Origin: Phyto melanocephala
Lineage: Eukaryota; Arthropoda; Insecta; Diptera; Rhinophoridae
NCBI GenBank assembly: GCA_941918925.1
Contig: OW799235.1
Location: 45,910,701 to 45,974,700 of the forward strand
Direction of reading: 5' to 3'
DNA: 64,000 bases
Shown: positions 34,235 to 44,843 of the stretch, one piece after another
Position numbering within the stretch: position 1 is the stretch's first letter
How the letters are laid out: each line of letters begins with the position of its first letter
Made by a program: the position numbers and the translations under genes
The notes under the pieces: model-generated
Seen by the model: only the letters and a program-made list of their open reading frames with translations
Database searches by the model: none
What the model was told of the DNA's origin: nothing

Positions 34235-36328
34235 AAACAAGTAAGAGCACTATATTCGGCTGTGCCGAATCTTTTATACCCACCACCAATTTTGTGTACA
34301 TTTAAAGCACAATATTTATTATTTTGTTAATCATTATGGAATAATCTCTTTATAATAAAATATGTATCACTTTTTTTGTAGAGGGTGGTTAAATTTTAAG
34401 GGCCCATGTTGAAGGTGAACTACACCTAGTCTTTAAATTTGTTTTCTGCACTTCACTTGACATTTCTCAATCTAAAATTTACTCAATTTGATCCGTGCTT
34501 TAAAGTTATTCAGGTTTTTTATTAAAATGGGCGTTCAAATCAAAATGCATTTTGTGCACTTCGCAATTCTTTTGGTCAACATAATCGTTCAAATTCGTCC
34601 ACAATCGGGAGAATTGTAAAAAATATTTAAATTTCTGCAAAACAGGTCTGTATAAATGAAAGAACACCTGTGAATGCCTTTTTAGTTCGTTGAATGGGAA
34701 CCATTGCTGTTTTTCGCGATAGTCTGGCAAAAGAGCAGTCAACCTCGACTCATCATCGTGCCCAACAATTGAGCATCAACATTGTCATTGAAAATTTGGA
34801 CCATCAGATTGAGGAGGGGCGCCGAGGATGGGGGGGCCATTTGGCCGATATTTTGTTCCATACATAATTGAACCATACAAAAATTATCATTATAAAAAGA
34901 AATGATAACAATTTTCTAAATAATTTGTGTTTTATTTAAAATCAGCATCGTCCCTTAAAATTTAACCCCCTTAATAACTTCGATATGTAAGTAAAATTTT
35001 TTCGTAAATTTAGTCTTTTAGTGAAAGTGGGCGTTAAGTAGGCGTGTCAATAAAGTTTCTGCGAATAAATAAAACTTAGATATTTCAATATAGTCCTTTA
35101 TTTTCCCAAAAACTTTGTCATTAGAGAAATTACATGAATTTAAGTTAAACCGTCATATGGGAGGTAGGCGTTAAAGTGGGCGTGTCACCTAAACTTTTTG
35201 GCACAACAATTACATTGATTAAAAGGATATATGGAGCAAATTTCATCATCATACCTATTTTGTCGGTTTTATGAGCTTTTAAATTTCATTAACGGTAGAT
35301 GACGTGAAAAGTGGGCGTTATAGTAGGCGTGTCAAAGTTGTTTTTGCTAATGAGTGCAACTAAGTTATTTCAATATAGTCCTTTATTATTCCAAAATCTT
35401 TATTATTAGAGAAATTATATGAATTTCAGTTAAAACGTTATATGGGATGTGGGCGTAAAAGTGGGCGTGGCACCTTTATTTTCTGGCACAGTAATGACAT
35501 TGCCTAGAAGGATATACGTAGCAAATTTTATCATCATACATCTAATTTTGGCGGTTTAATGAGCTTTTTAATTTCATTAACGGTAGATAAAGTGAAAAGT
35601 GGGCGTTATAGTAGGCGTGTCAAAGTTATTTTTGCTAATGAGTACAACTTAGATGTTTTAATATAGTCCTTTATTATTCCAAAATCTTTATTAATAGGGA
35701 AATTATATGACTTTTAGGTAAAACGTTATATGGGAGGTGGGCGTAAAAGTTGGCGTGGCACATTGATTTTCCGTTACAGAAAAGCCCCTCACCAAAAAGC
35801 AAAGTATGCAAAATTTCAGAATCGTCCATCTAATTTTGTCCGTTTTATTAGGTTTTAAATTTAAAATATACTGAAAAATACATTGCGCGGTATAAATTTT
35901 CGTACATTTTTATCGATAACTCCTTTCCTAATGCAATTTTTGGGGAGAGATATTGTTTTGACTCGAGAAATATATATTCGAAGTTTCATGACTGTACTTT
36001 AATGCGTTTGGACACAACTCCATTTTATTCGATGTTCGAAGGACACGGTTTTTTCGACCTACTCTTGCATTACGAGCTATAACTCACCAATACTAAACAA
36101 ACCTTGTCTATAAGAAAGATTCTGGCAAAAATTGAGCCCCCTAGCTTTTTCGGTGCGACCTCTATCGTGCTTTCAACAGACGGACGGACATATCTAGGTC
36201 GTCATCAAATCATACCCTGATTCAGAATATATATACTTTATGGGGTCTAAAATGGATATTTCGATGTGTTACAAACGGAATGACAAAATGAATATACCCC
36301 CACCATTTTTTTTGGTGGCGGGTATAAA
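34235..36328 (+). repeat. Long 'tatattcgg' interspersed repeat with 285-bp internal tandem units
   Basis: The head carries a hairpin palindrome, attcggc-tgt-gccgaat, then tatacccaccacc; the tail ends ggtggcgggtata, an inverted match. At 35021, 35304 and 35592 begin three units of about 285 bp (gtgaaaagtgggcgttata, taggcgtgtcaaag). The tail has agacggacggacat and actttatggggtc, blocks that are widespread in fly genomes. A mariner derivative sits inside at 34381-34971. Other pieces: 43238-43718, 54355, 58937, 61281-61910. No ORF; superfamily unknown. Confidence 0.65.
34381..34971 (+). mobile_element. mariner subfamily A copy 2, internally deleted
   Basis: The ends gagggtggttaaatttta and taaaatttaacccccttaa match 9870-11023. 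The transposase middle is gone; the N-terminal residue (aaatgggcgttcaaat) and C-terminal tail (ggccatttggccgatatttt) remain. Flanked by TA. Confidence 0.85.
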
Positions 36329-36436
36329 TAAATAATTCAAAAATATAGGTTATTTTAAATATTTTGTTTTAACATAATATTCTTTATAAGACGTAGAAGT
36401 AAAAAATTACGTAAAATGTGTTTTAGTAATACATAT

Positions 36437-36809
36437 GTGACAGCGCATAGCAAAAGGGACCTAAGGGTAAAAAAACAATTTTCACTTTTTTTTTTGATGT
36501 GGACAACATCTGAACATCGAATGAGACCGATCCCATGCCCCAAAAGTGTTCCCTCCCAGAGATATGCGCGTTTTATAAAAGTGAAGTCGACGATTCTAAG
36601 CACAAATAGAAAGAGACCTAACGGTAATATTTATTTTCATGTTTTTCCCTACTAAATTAACAAAATAACTTGATTTTACGAAACTACAAAAAATTTATTT
36701 TTTCCTTATGAACAATTTAAAAAAATAGAAAAATCATTTAATCTTTAAAATGGCTCTCCTGAACAAAACCTGTTATAACCCTTAGGTCCCTTTGTTTATG
36801 CGCTGTCAC
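36437..36809. mobile_element. MITE with GTGACAGCGCATAG termini, copy 2
   Basis: 373 bp, near-identical to 13611-13988. The target duplication is an exact 8 bp, atacatat, on both sides. Near-identity of the two copies points to recent activity relative to the surrounding elements. Confidence 0.92.
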
Positions 36810-37164
36810 ATACATATGTATAATATAAAATAAATGTCGAATTTTGTATGTTTGGATTTTCAATCATGAATTAAAACTACGATTTAAAGAGATTTTCCAT
36901 ACAAATTATCATCTTAAATACACCGCAGAAATCAATTGTGATGTAAGATAAAATCTATTTTATTCTTAGAGCGTTTTTTTCTTATAATTTTATTTTAACA
37001 CAATAACTCTCTAAACAATGTTATAATATATTTTATTAAAACTTTGAACAATTACCACACAGAAAGATAACAACCTCAATTAACACATAGGTTACACTCG
37101 CCACGCAAAGACAAGAACTAATGCAATTCACAAATAAAATATATTTTTCTAATTTTATTTATAA
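36810..37164. other. Intronic DNA, nothing recognised
   Basis: AT-rich, no ORF. Short blocks gataacaacctc-attaacacatagg and aattttgtatgtttgg resemble Helitron-like family B but are too diverged to call. Confidence 0.35.
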
Positions 37165-38038
37165 CTAGAAAAGCCCGGCGCGCGTTGCTACGCCCCTTCA
37201 TGAATTTTAATCGCATTCTAAATTTTAATCGAATATCAAGTGCAAGGCTAAAAACTATAACTTTTTCTTTATGAGCGTGGCACTGCTCACTTTTCTAATT
37301 ACGAAACTGTATAGTCATGACAGCTAAATAAGTGTGCAAAGTTTCAGAAAAATCGGTCCAGTGTAAGTACCTCAAAATGATACCTTTTTTTATGGGCGTG
37401 GCACTGCCCACTTTTCTAAATACGAAACTGTATAGTTATGGCAACTCAATATGTGTACAAAGTTTCAGAAAAATCGGTCCAGTGCAAGTACCTCAAAATG
37501 ATACTTTTTTTAATGGGCGTGGCACTGCCCACTTTTCTAATGACGAAAGTGTAAAGTCATGACAGCTCAGTATGTCTGCAAAGTTGCAGAAAATTCGGTC
37601 CAGTGCAAGTAGCTAAAACTGATAACTAATTTTTTATGGGCGTGGCCCCGCCCACTTTTTCAATCACGAAATTATAGTCATGACAGCTCAATATGTGAGC
37701 AAAGTTTCAGAAAAATCGGTCCAGTGCAAGTACCTCAAAATTAAAACTTTTTTAGGGGCGTGGCCCCGCCCACTTTTCTTATCACGAAATTATTTAGTCA
37801 TGACAGCTCGATATGTGTTCAAAGTTTCAAAAAAAATCGGTCAAGTGCAAGTAGCTAAAACTGATAACTAATTTTTTATGGGCGTGGCTCCGCCCACTTT
37901 TTTTAAACCATAAACACTCCCTGGTATGTGCACAACAACTTACCAAAGTTTGAGCCCGATCGGTTTTACAGTTTCGGAGTCTATAGCTAATACACACACA
38001 CACACACACACACAGAGTTTCACTTTTATATATATAGA
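37165..38038 (-). mobile_element. Non-autonomous Helitron family A, with about 6 tandem units
   Basis: TC end at 38038 and CTAG end at 37165, between A and T. The 3' terminus reads ggggcgtagcaacgcgcg then ccgggcttttCTAG on the minus strand. Units of about 121 bp start near 37271, 37391, 37512, 37636, 37756 and 37878. A (CA)n run is near the 5' end. It differs from 14004-15241 mainly in unit number. Confidence 0.88.
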
Positions 38039-38344
38039 TACATACAAAACATAGATACGGGTATAACCCTTCAAACGGAAAAATTATTCATTCATTAGCG
38101 CGATTCTTATTATAAGTTTTGCCCACGACGGCTTTCTTTAGTTTATGGTTTGTTTTGGATGACAGTTGAAAGCGGTGTAATATTAGATATACCGATAAAA
38201 TCTAAAAAAAAGTTGTTATTTAAGAGCTAATGATTTTTTGGAGATCCTTCAAAAGAAAATTAAAAAGTCATGTTTTCGGCGCTCATGGTGTTAAACCCGT
38301 ATAACAATTTATGCTATACCTGTTGTTTTCATGTGCATCGGCGT
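38039..38344. other. Intronic DNA, nothing recognised
   Basis: No ORF or repeat match found. Confidence 0.35.
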
Positions 38345-38352
38345 ATGTCTAT

Positions 38353-39842
38353 TAGAGACCTGCATTACTTCATGAATGCTTTAAGTAACAGTGAATTAGG
38401 CTTAAAACTTTGACACAATTCACCACACAGCACACACCATGTGAAGAAAGTAAATGAGATTAAGAAAAACATGATAAAAAAAATATTGCATACACTTAAA
38501 TATGATCGTATTTTTTCTGTACACTACACAGCACAGCAATAAAAACAAAAAGCTATACACCACTTTAAAATCATGCATTCACTCAAAAAAATAATGTATA
38601 CTTTTTTCTTTGGCTTTTCAACAAAGAAAAAAAGAGCAAAAAAATGTGTAAAGCGAGAGTAGATTGCAAGAAGAGAAATTAACATTGAATGGAATTTTTG
38701 CAGGGATGCCACTTTGGTGCGATAGATTTTTTTTATTTGTGCATAACTTGGCGCTTGGTTGGCTGTGTTTATTTTTTTAAGTTTTGGAAGAATATTATTA
38801 TTTCTAGTTGTAATATATAAAGTTTACTTATTTTTTTAACTTACTAGGTATTTTAGATTTATTTAGATAGATTGGTAGATTTATTTAAACAAAATTGGTA
38901 GGAAATTAATTTTTGTTGTGGCACCCCCAATTGTTTTATTACGTTTTTGTATGCTCAGTTTATTATACGCGTTTGAAGTTGAAGTATTAGGTGAATATTG
39001 TGTTTTTACTATTAATTAAAATTTAAAGATTAATTACTTCAATGGAGAACGTAAGTCCTTTGTAACACTTTTATGTTTATTATCTTTGTGATTATTTGGC
39101 GTGTCAACGTTTTTGTGTTTATACCTAATCTTTTTTATACCTAATACTCAGTTTTTGAATTCCAATTCATTCCCAAAAATTCACATATGATTTATTTTAT
39201 TATAGTTAAAAATACATATGCATGTAAGTTTCTTCTTAAATGAAATGAAATACCAGTTACAAGTAATACTTGTATTAAAAAATGTTTTCTTTCTTAATAA
39301 TTTTTTTAATATAGATCAGTTTAAAAATTAGTTTGATTTATATGTATGTATTTAAAAAAAAATTAATTTTATCAGTACTTAAAAGATTTGTTCAGTTATC
39401 AAAAACAAAAAAAAAGATAAAAAAATTAAATAAAAATAAATAAAATAATAATTATAAATTAAATAAAAAAAAAACAGTTTTAGCAATTATATTGTTATCT
39501 ACGATATTTCCAATCCCAATTACGTTAAAAATTTCGTAAACTGGCAACGCTTTGCCTCTATTGATATCTTGATTTAAAAGAAACGGTGTAAAACACAGTG
39601 AATGCATACTGTGTAGTGTGTGTATTCATTGCTGTTTTAAGTTACTGTGCTAATGATTCACTTAACAAACAACATGTGGCTGAATGCAAAGAATTATGAA
39701 CATAGAAGTGTACGATGTGTTTCAAAGAGAGCAACACACAGTATTCACATTCAACAATATGTATATGTGACATGGCAAGCAAGATTAATTTTAAGAATGA
39801 ATGCACAATTTTTCAATTTAATGTCATTCATGCAGGAGTCTA
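38353..39842. mobile_element. hAT-type element without intact transposase
   Basis: The ends TAGAGACCTGCAT and, inverted, TAGACTCCTGCAT, are flanked by atgtctat and atgtccat, an 8-bp duplication with one difference. Subterminal cacagtgaat-type motifs occur at both sides. 1490 bp with no transposase motif seen. Confidence 0.7.
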
Positions 39843-39850
39843 ATGTCCAT

Positions 39851-40423
39851 TTTTATCGATTTTGAGTGATTGATAACATATCCGTTAATTTTAAACGCTT
39901 TCTTAAGATTCTAAAAATCTCTGAAAGAAGATGTACTAATTCCGATTTTTTTAATGAAATAACAACATAAAAAATAAGTAAAATCCGAATAAAGTTTCAG
40001 ATATAAATAAATATCACTGTTACAGATTACAATTTAAGTAGTTTGATTTACAAGAAAATTTTAGTTTCATTGATAATAGTTTTATTTGTAGTAGTTTATG
40101 TACATTTAACAATTCTTTTAGTTGGCTGGTTGGTCGACAAACATGTTAAATAATATAGAGCCGAAATGTGTTATTATGTGCAGCATAGTTTAAGGCACAG
40201 TAATTTTTTTCTACATATTACTTAACATTACGTATTAATTAAAATATAATAGCCTTTTAGTTATTTACCAGTATGTCCAAGCGAGAACTTTGTGGACCGA
40301 CCACCACTATGTTACTATAAATAGTCGAACAACACCGCTAATATGATTAGTATTACAGTAGTGATTGTAAAGTGTGTATTAAAGTGAGTTTGATAATAAT
40401 AGTGTATAACAATAGGTGAATTA
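39851..40423. other. Intronic DNA, nothing recognised
   Basis: AT-rich; no coding or repeat signal that I can support. Confidence 0.4.
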
Positions 40424-40431
40424 AATAAAAT

Positions 40432-40823
40432 TAGGGTGCCATTCGTACTGTTTTATATGTTTTATGTACTGTTATATTCACAATACCTAAAACAGTACGA
40501 AAAAGTACTGTTTTTTATATATGTACTGTTTTGTACTGTTTTTGGATATACATGTATTCAATTTTGTAATTTTTTGAAGAATGAAACAGGAAAAAATTTT
40601 ATTGTTAAATGTGTAAAAAAGGGATAAATATTTATAATTTATTTTTGAATTAACTTTTTTTTGTAAGCATAAATTATTTTTAACCTTTTTAAAATAAAAA
40701 TGTGATGTATTAAAATAAAAGTTATGTTATCAATAAATAAAAAAAGTACTGTTATTTTTTGAAAAGTAATGTTTTCCCCCTCAATGTACATACTTTTTTC
40801 ACTTTTCAAATATGGCAACCCTA
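40432..40823. mobile_element. Short hAT-type MITE with agtactgtttt repeats
   Basis: TAGGGTGCCAT and ATGGCAACCCTA ends, flanked by an exact 8-bp duplication aataaaat (40424-40431, 40824-40831). Inside, the motif gtactgtttt recurs at least five times in both orientations, mostly near the left end. 392 bp, non-coding. Confidence 0.88.
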
Positions 40824-40831
40824 AATAAAAT

Positions 40832-41185
40832 ACTGTCAATAAAATACTTTAATAATAAATTTGAAGTGTTATTATTTGCCATACAAAAGAATTTCGAGTT
40901 TATTTAAAGAAAATAAACCAACGTTTATAAAAGGTAACAATATAATATAGAGATTCATCAGCGCAAAGCCCAAACGCAAAAAACTAGAAAAAAAAATTTG
41001 GATAGTGGGTTTCTCTTTTGACGTATAGGTCCACTTAGATGGAAAATTTGCCCTTTAAGGGGATAAGAACGGGTTTAATCGCTAACTATATATTTGCTAA
41101 AAAAAATTATACAATTTAGCTTAAAAATGTAAATTATAAAAATATAAGGCCTTTTTTGAATTTCCAACCCCAATGTGGAAAAAAA
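40832..41185. other. Intronic DNA, nothing recognised
   Basis: No ORF or repeat match. Confidence 0.35.
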
Positions 41186-41512
41186 CGATTAAAAACTATA
41201 ATTTGGTACTTTACTTGGCAGCCTATGTAACTACCAAATACATTAAGGTAGCCAAAATTTTAAATTATTAAATATTAATACTTTGGCACTTTTTTAAAAT
41301 ACGCAGGTATAAGAAGTAAAAATTGTCCCTCGTTTTAGAACTTAAATTTTTTTTTTATATTATTCAATTGGACATAATTTGATAATTATTATCGCCTAAT
41401 AGAATATGGACAGTTATTAAGTAAAATTTTTGAAAACTTTATGAAGGACAAAAAAGGGGGAAAATACTGAAAAATATGTTTAATTCCTAATTACAGGGCC
41501 AATTTGCATTTC
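41186..41512 (-). repeat. Half copy of the TIR element at 1-595
   Basis: The terminal block aaactataatttggtact is followed by sequence that is the reverse complement of 285-440 (gataattattatcgcctaat, then agaatatggacagttatt). The other end is missing. A 21-bp duplication, tttgccaatacttataagta, lies just downstream (about 41605 and 41633). Confidence 0.55.
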
Positions 41513-41730
41513 TTCACGAATGATATCGAATTCAATGATTTTTAACTTTCTGCCGTAACTTTTATTTTTTGATAGAATTTTTTTGAAGGGTACCTTTAAG
41601 TATTTGCCAATACTTATAAGTATGTATGTACTTTGCCAATACTTATAAGTATTTAGTTTTCGCATATGTATATCCGAGTCGTATGACAGTCGTATGGCTC
41701 TTTTCATTTTTTTTAATTTTCTAAACACTA

Positions 41731-43155
41731 ACGGCCATATGTATAAAAGCTTATAACAGGCTAATAAGTCGTTTTTAAGCCTAATCCACTATTGTCACAT
41801 TCATAAACCATTAATAGACTTATAAGCCTTTTATAAACCATTTATAAAATCAAAAATTTTATTTATTTTTACGGCTATATGCATAAAAAGTAGTTATTTT
41901 ATGGTTATAGTGTACAATAGTTATTAAATGCTTTTTGTGGGATAAACCACTTATAACAATTTGTATTTATAAACGTACAATAAACCTTTTATAGTTATTA
42001 AATGTTTGTAGTAATTTTATTAGTATGTATGGAAACGCTTTTTATATTTAGTTGTCATTTTATTGTTAGTGGCGCTCATAACTACTATAAGATTTACCCG
42101 GGTATCAAGTAAAGGTAACATTTTTTATAAAATTAAAGCGCAAAAAGAACATCGAAAAAATTAAAAGTATATAAATAACTTTGGTATATGAAAAAGTTTG
42201 GGCCAAAATTATACTACAAAAATACTACAAATTGCTTTATTTCTTTACACAATAACAAAGTACACTATAAGATCTATTTACTGTTGCCGATTTTAACGGC
42301 ACGATATTCAAATTAAAAGTGACTTACTTATTGCTCATTAGCTTCTATATATACAATAAATACCAGAATCTACCCTAATGTTCTTAATTTGAAATCACAG
42401 GTAATTGAAAAATGCTGTTATAAATATTAATGTTGAATATTTGCCTTATATTTTTATTAATTCCATTTTTAAATTGAAAAATATTACGAATTTTCCACGA
42501 AAAAATTTTTTTTCTCCATTAATTTCTAAATAACTCCAAAACTATAAGAGATAGAGAAAAATTTTATGGCACTAAAATAAATACAATTTTGTTACACATT
42601 TTTTGGTGTTTTATTTTTGAAAATCGGATGATTGGTTTTCGAGTTAGGAGGAAGTAAGTCTCCGTACCTGACTAATTTAGGGGGAAAAATTTGCCACGCC
42701 CATAAAAAAAAAATCCCGATCTGATGGAAAAAAATCGACAACGGATTTGAGTTCAGCGCGTCAAAATCCATATAGTCCACATAGTTTTATTAAATGGGAA
42801 GACAAAAAATTATTTTTTGCAGAGCAGTGTAATTAATGTTTGTATTATAATCTTTGCTCAAACTTTTTCATACACCAAAGTTATATACTTTTTATTTTTT
42901 TTAATGTTCATTTTGTGATTTAATTTTTAAAAAATGTTACTTTTACTTGATACCTGGGTAAATCTTATAGTAGTTATGAGCACCACTAACAATAAAATGA
43001 CAACGAAATATAAAAACCGACATTTAATAACTATAAAAGTATTATTGTACGTTTATAAATACAAATTCTTATTAGTGGTTTATAATACAAAAAAGCGTTT
43101 AATAATTATTGTACACTATAACCACAAAATAACTATTTTTTATGCATATAGCCGT
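41731..43155. repeat. Long fold-back element, arms about 360 and 315 bp
   Basis: 41871-42231 (acggctatatgcataaaaag onwards) is an imperfect reverse complement of 42840-43155 (ending tatgcatatagccgt). A second, similar start, acggccatatgtataaaag, lies at 41731. The loop is filled by a CACTG-family fragment at 42232-42829. No coding sequence. Confidence 0.7.
42232..42829 (-). mobile_element. CACTG-family fragment (one end)
   Basis: It matches 57475-57672 and the right terminus of the element at 55442-58936, ending gcagagcagtg. Only about 600 bp remain, from the 5' flank of the protein gene to the terminus. It sits in the loop of the fold-back element. Confidence 0.75.
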
Positions 43156-43237
43156 AGGATTTTTCTTTGTATCAGAGTTGTGTTTTTACAGCAGCACAGT
43201 TTTTTTACGTTTTAAATTTTGCCAGTTTCATAACGTT

Positions 43238-43718
43238 TTAAATTTTGAATATACCGAAAAAAACTGCACGGTATAAATTTTCGTACGTTTTGATCTATAA
43301 CTCCTTTCCTAATTAATAGATTTAAGCGACTTTCAGGGAAAAATATTGTTTTTACTCGAGAAATATATATTCGAAGTTTCATGACTCTGCGTTAATGCGT
43401 TTGGACACAAATGCATTTTATTCGATGTTTGAACGACACGGTTTTTTCGACCTACTCTTGCATTACGAGCTATAACTCACTTCCTAATATTCTGATTTAG
43501 CCTATTTTTAATACCAAACAAACCTTGTGTATAGGAAAGATTCTGAAAAAATTTGAGCCGCCTAGCTTTTTCGGTGCGACCTCTATCGTGCTTTTAACAG
43601 ACGGACGGACATAGCTAGATCATCATTAAATCAAACCCCGATTTAGAATATATACACTTTATGGGGTCTAAAATGGATATTTCGATGTGTTACAAACGGA
43701 ATGACAATGAATATAAAC
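43238..43718 (+). repeat. 'tatattcgg' repeat, tail only
   Basis: It matches 35866-36290: gcacggtataaattttcgta, gagaaatatatattcgaag, agacggacggacat, actttatggggtc and gtgttacaaacggaatgac. No head. Confidence 0.65.
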
Positions 43719-43720
43719 AT

Positions 43721-43752
<32 letters not shown>

Positions 43753-44574
43753 TTTCTAAATATTATCTTTAATTTGTGTATATGATATTTTTGGTGTCTC
43801 TAAATGGAGGTAAATTAAGCTCATTAATGTACATTGTGTAGCAATTAATGCAACTCTTCGCTTTTATTTTTGAATCAACTTTTAGTTTTAGTTTTCTATG
43901 TAAACGGAAAAGAAGTTTTCATGAAACTAGTCTTTTTCAGTAAAATTTTTATTTATAATACGTACATATACAGAAATTTGAAAAAAGTACTTTCATATGT
44001 ATATGTAGGGTAAATGAATGTATTTAAGAAAGTAATTAATGAAATGCCATAAAAATCGGTATGAAAAAATACAATTAAATTATATTGTCCATCTCCGATG
44101 GAAATAACAAAAATACCTGTTTATATACTACACAGATTGTATTTTATGATAGTGTAATAGTGTAGACACAAATTGTAATGAGAAAATTTTCTATTTGATT
44201 TTTTGACAATCAGACCAAAAATCATTTTATTTTGCTTTGACAAAATCTAGTGAAAATCTAAATACTTGTAGAATAGTGTGAAGCGGCCTAAAGAGAGACT
44301 TACATACATATAAGTACGAAGAGCTGCATCATCAGTAAGAACACAAATATTTCTGCAAGTAAATATTTAGACGATATGTACGTATGTATGTTTGCTCATC
44401 AACGTTCTTCGACTTTTAAGCTTTGGCAGCTTTATAAGAGCAAGTCTACTAGTGTAAGGCGGCATGTTTAGCGGATTCTAGTTTATGCCTCGAAGACAAA
44501 ATAACAGGAATTGTTTTTGTATAGATTCAATGCCATTGTTGTCAACATTATACGTTGGATCCCAAATTATTGAA
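43719..44574. other. Intronic DNA, nothing recognised
   Basis: Poly-A and AT-rich DNA without recognised genes or repeats. Confidence 0.4.
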
Positions 44575-44660
44575 CACTGCTCTACAAAAAATTATTTTTT
44601 GTCTTCCCGTTAATTAAAACTATGTGGACTATATGGATTTTGATGCGCTGAACTCAAATC

Positions 44661-44843
44661 ATGAGCTGTGACGATGAATCTGCTCTTTCATCGGACAATG
44701 ATGACACCCAATCGGTCTCAGGACTAGTGGGGGAATTCTTCGGTAAGATGGAAGTGGCAGAAGATGAAGACGCCCTTCTAGAATCTGACGACGGTTCAGA
44801 GGACGCCGATGTCACAGTCGTCCACAGCGATCAGCTACATTGA
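44661..44843 (+). pseudogene. LOA family 2 ORF1, C-terminal remnant
   Basis: Sixty acidic codons (SALSSDNDDTQSV, ESDDGSEDADVTVV) end in TGA. The stop overlaps the ORF2 start ATG by four bases (acATTGA region, 44840). It begins exactly at the junction with the CACTG terminus, so the rest of ORF1 is missing. Confidence 0.5.

Noticed and set aside
35021..35840. 285-bp direct repeats as a CRISPR-like or regulatory array
   Set aside because: Units are long, contiguous and without unique spacers; they are internal repeats of an interspersed element.
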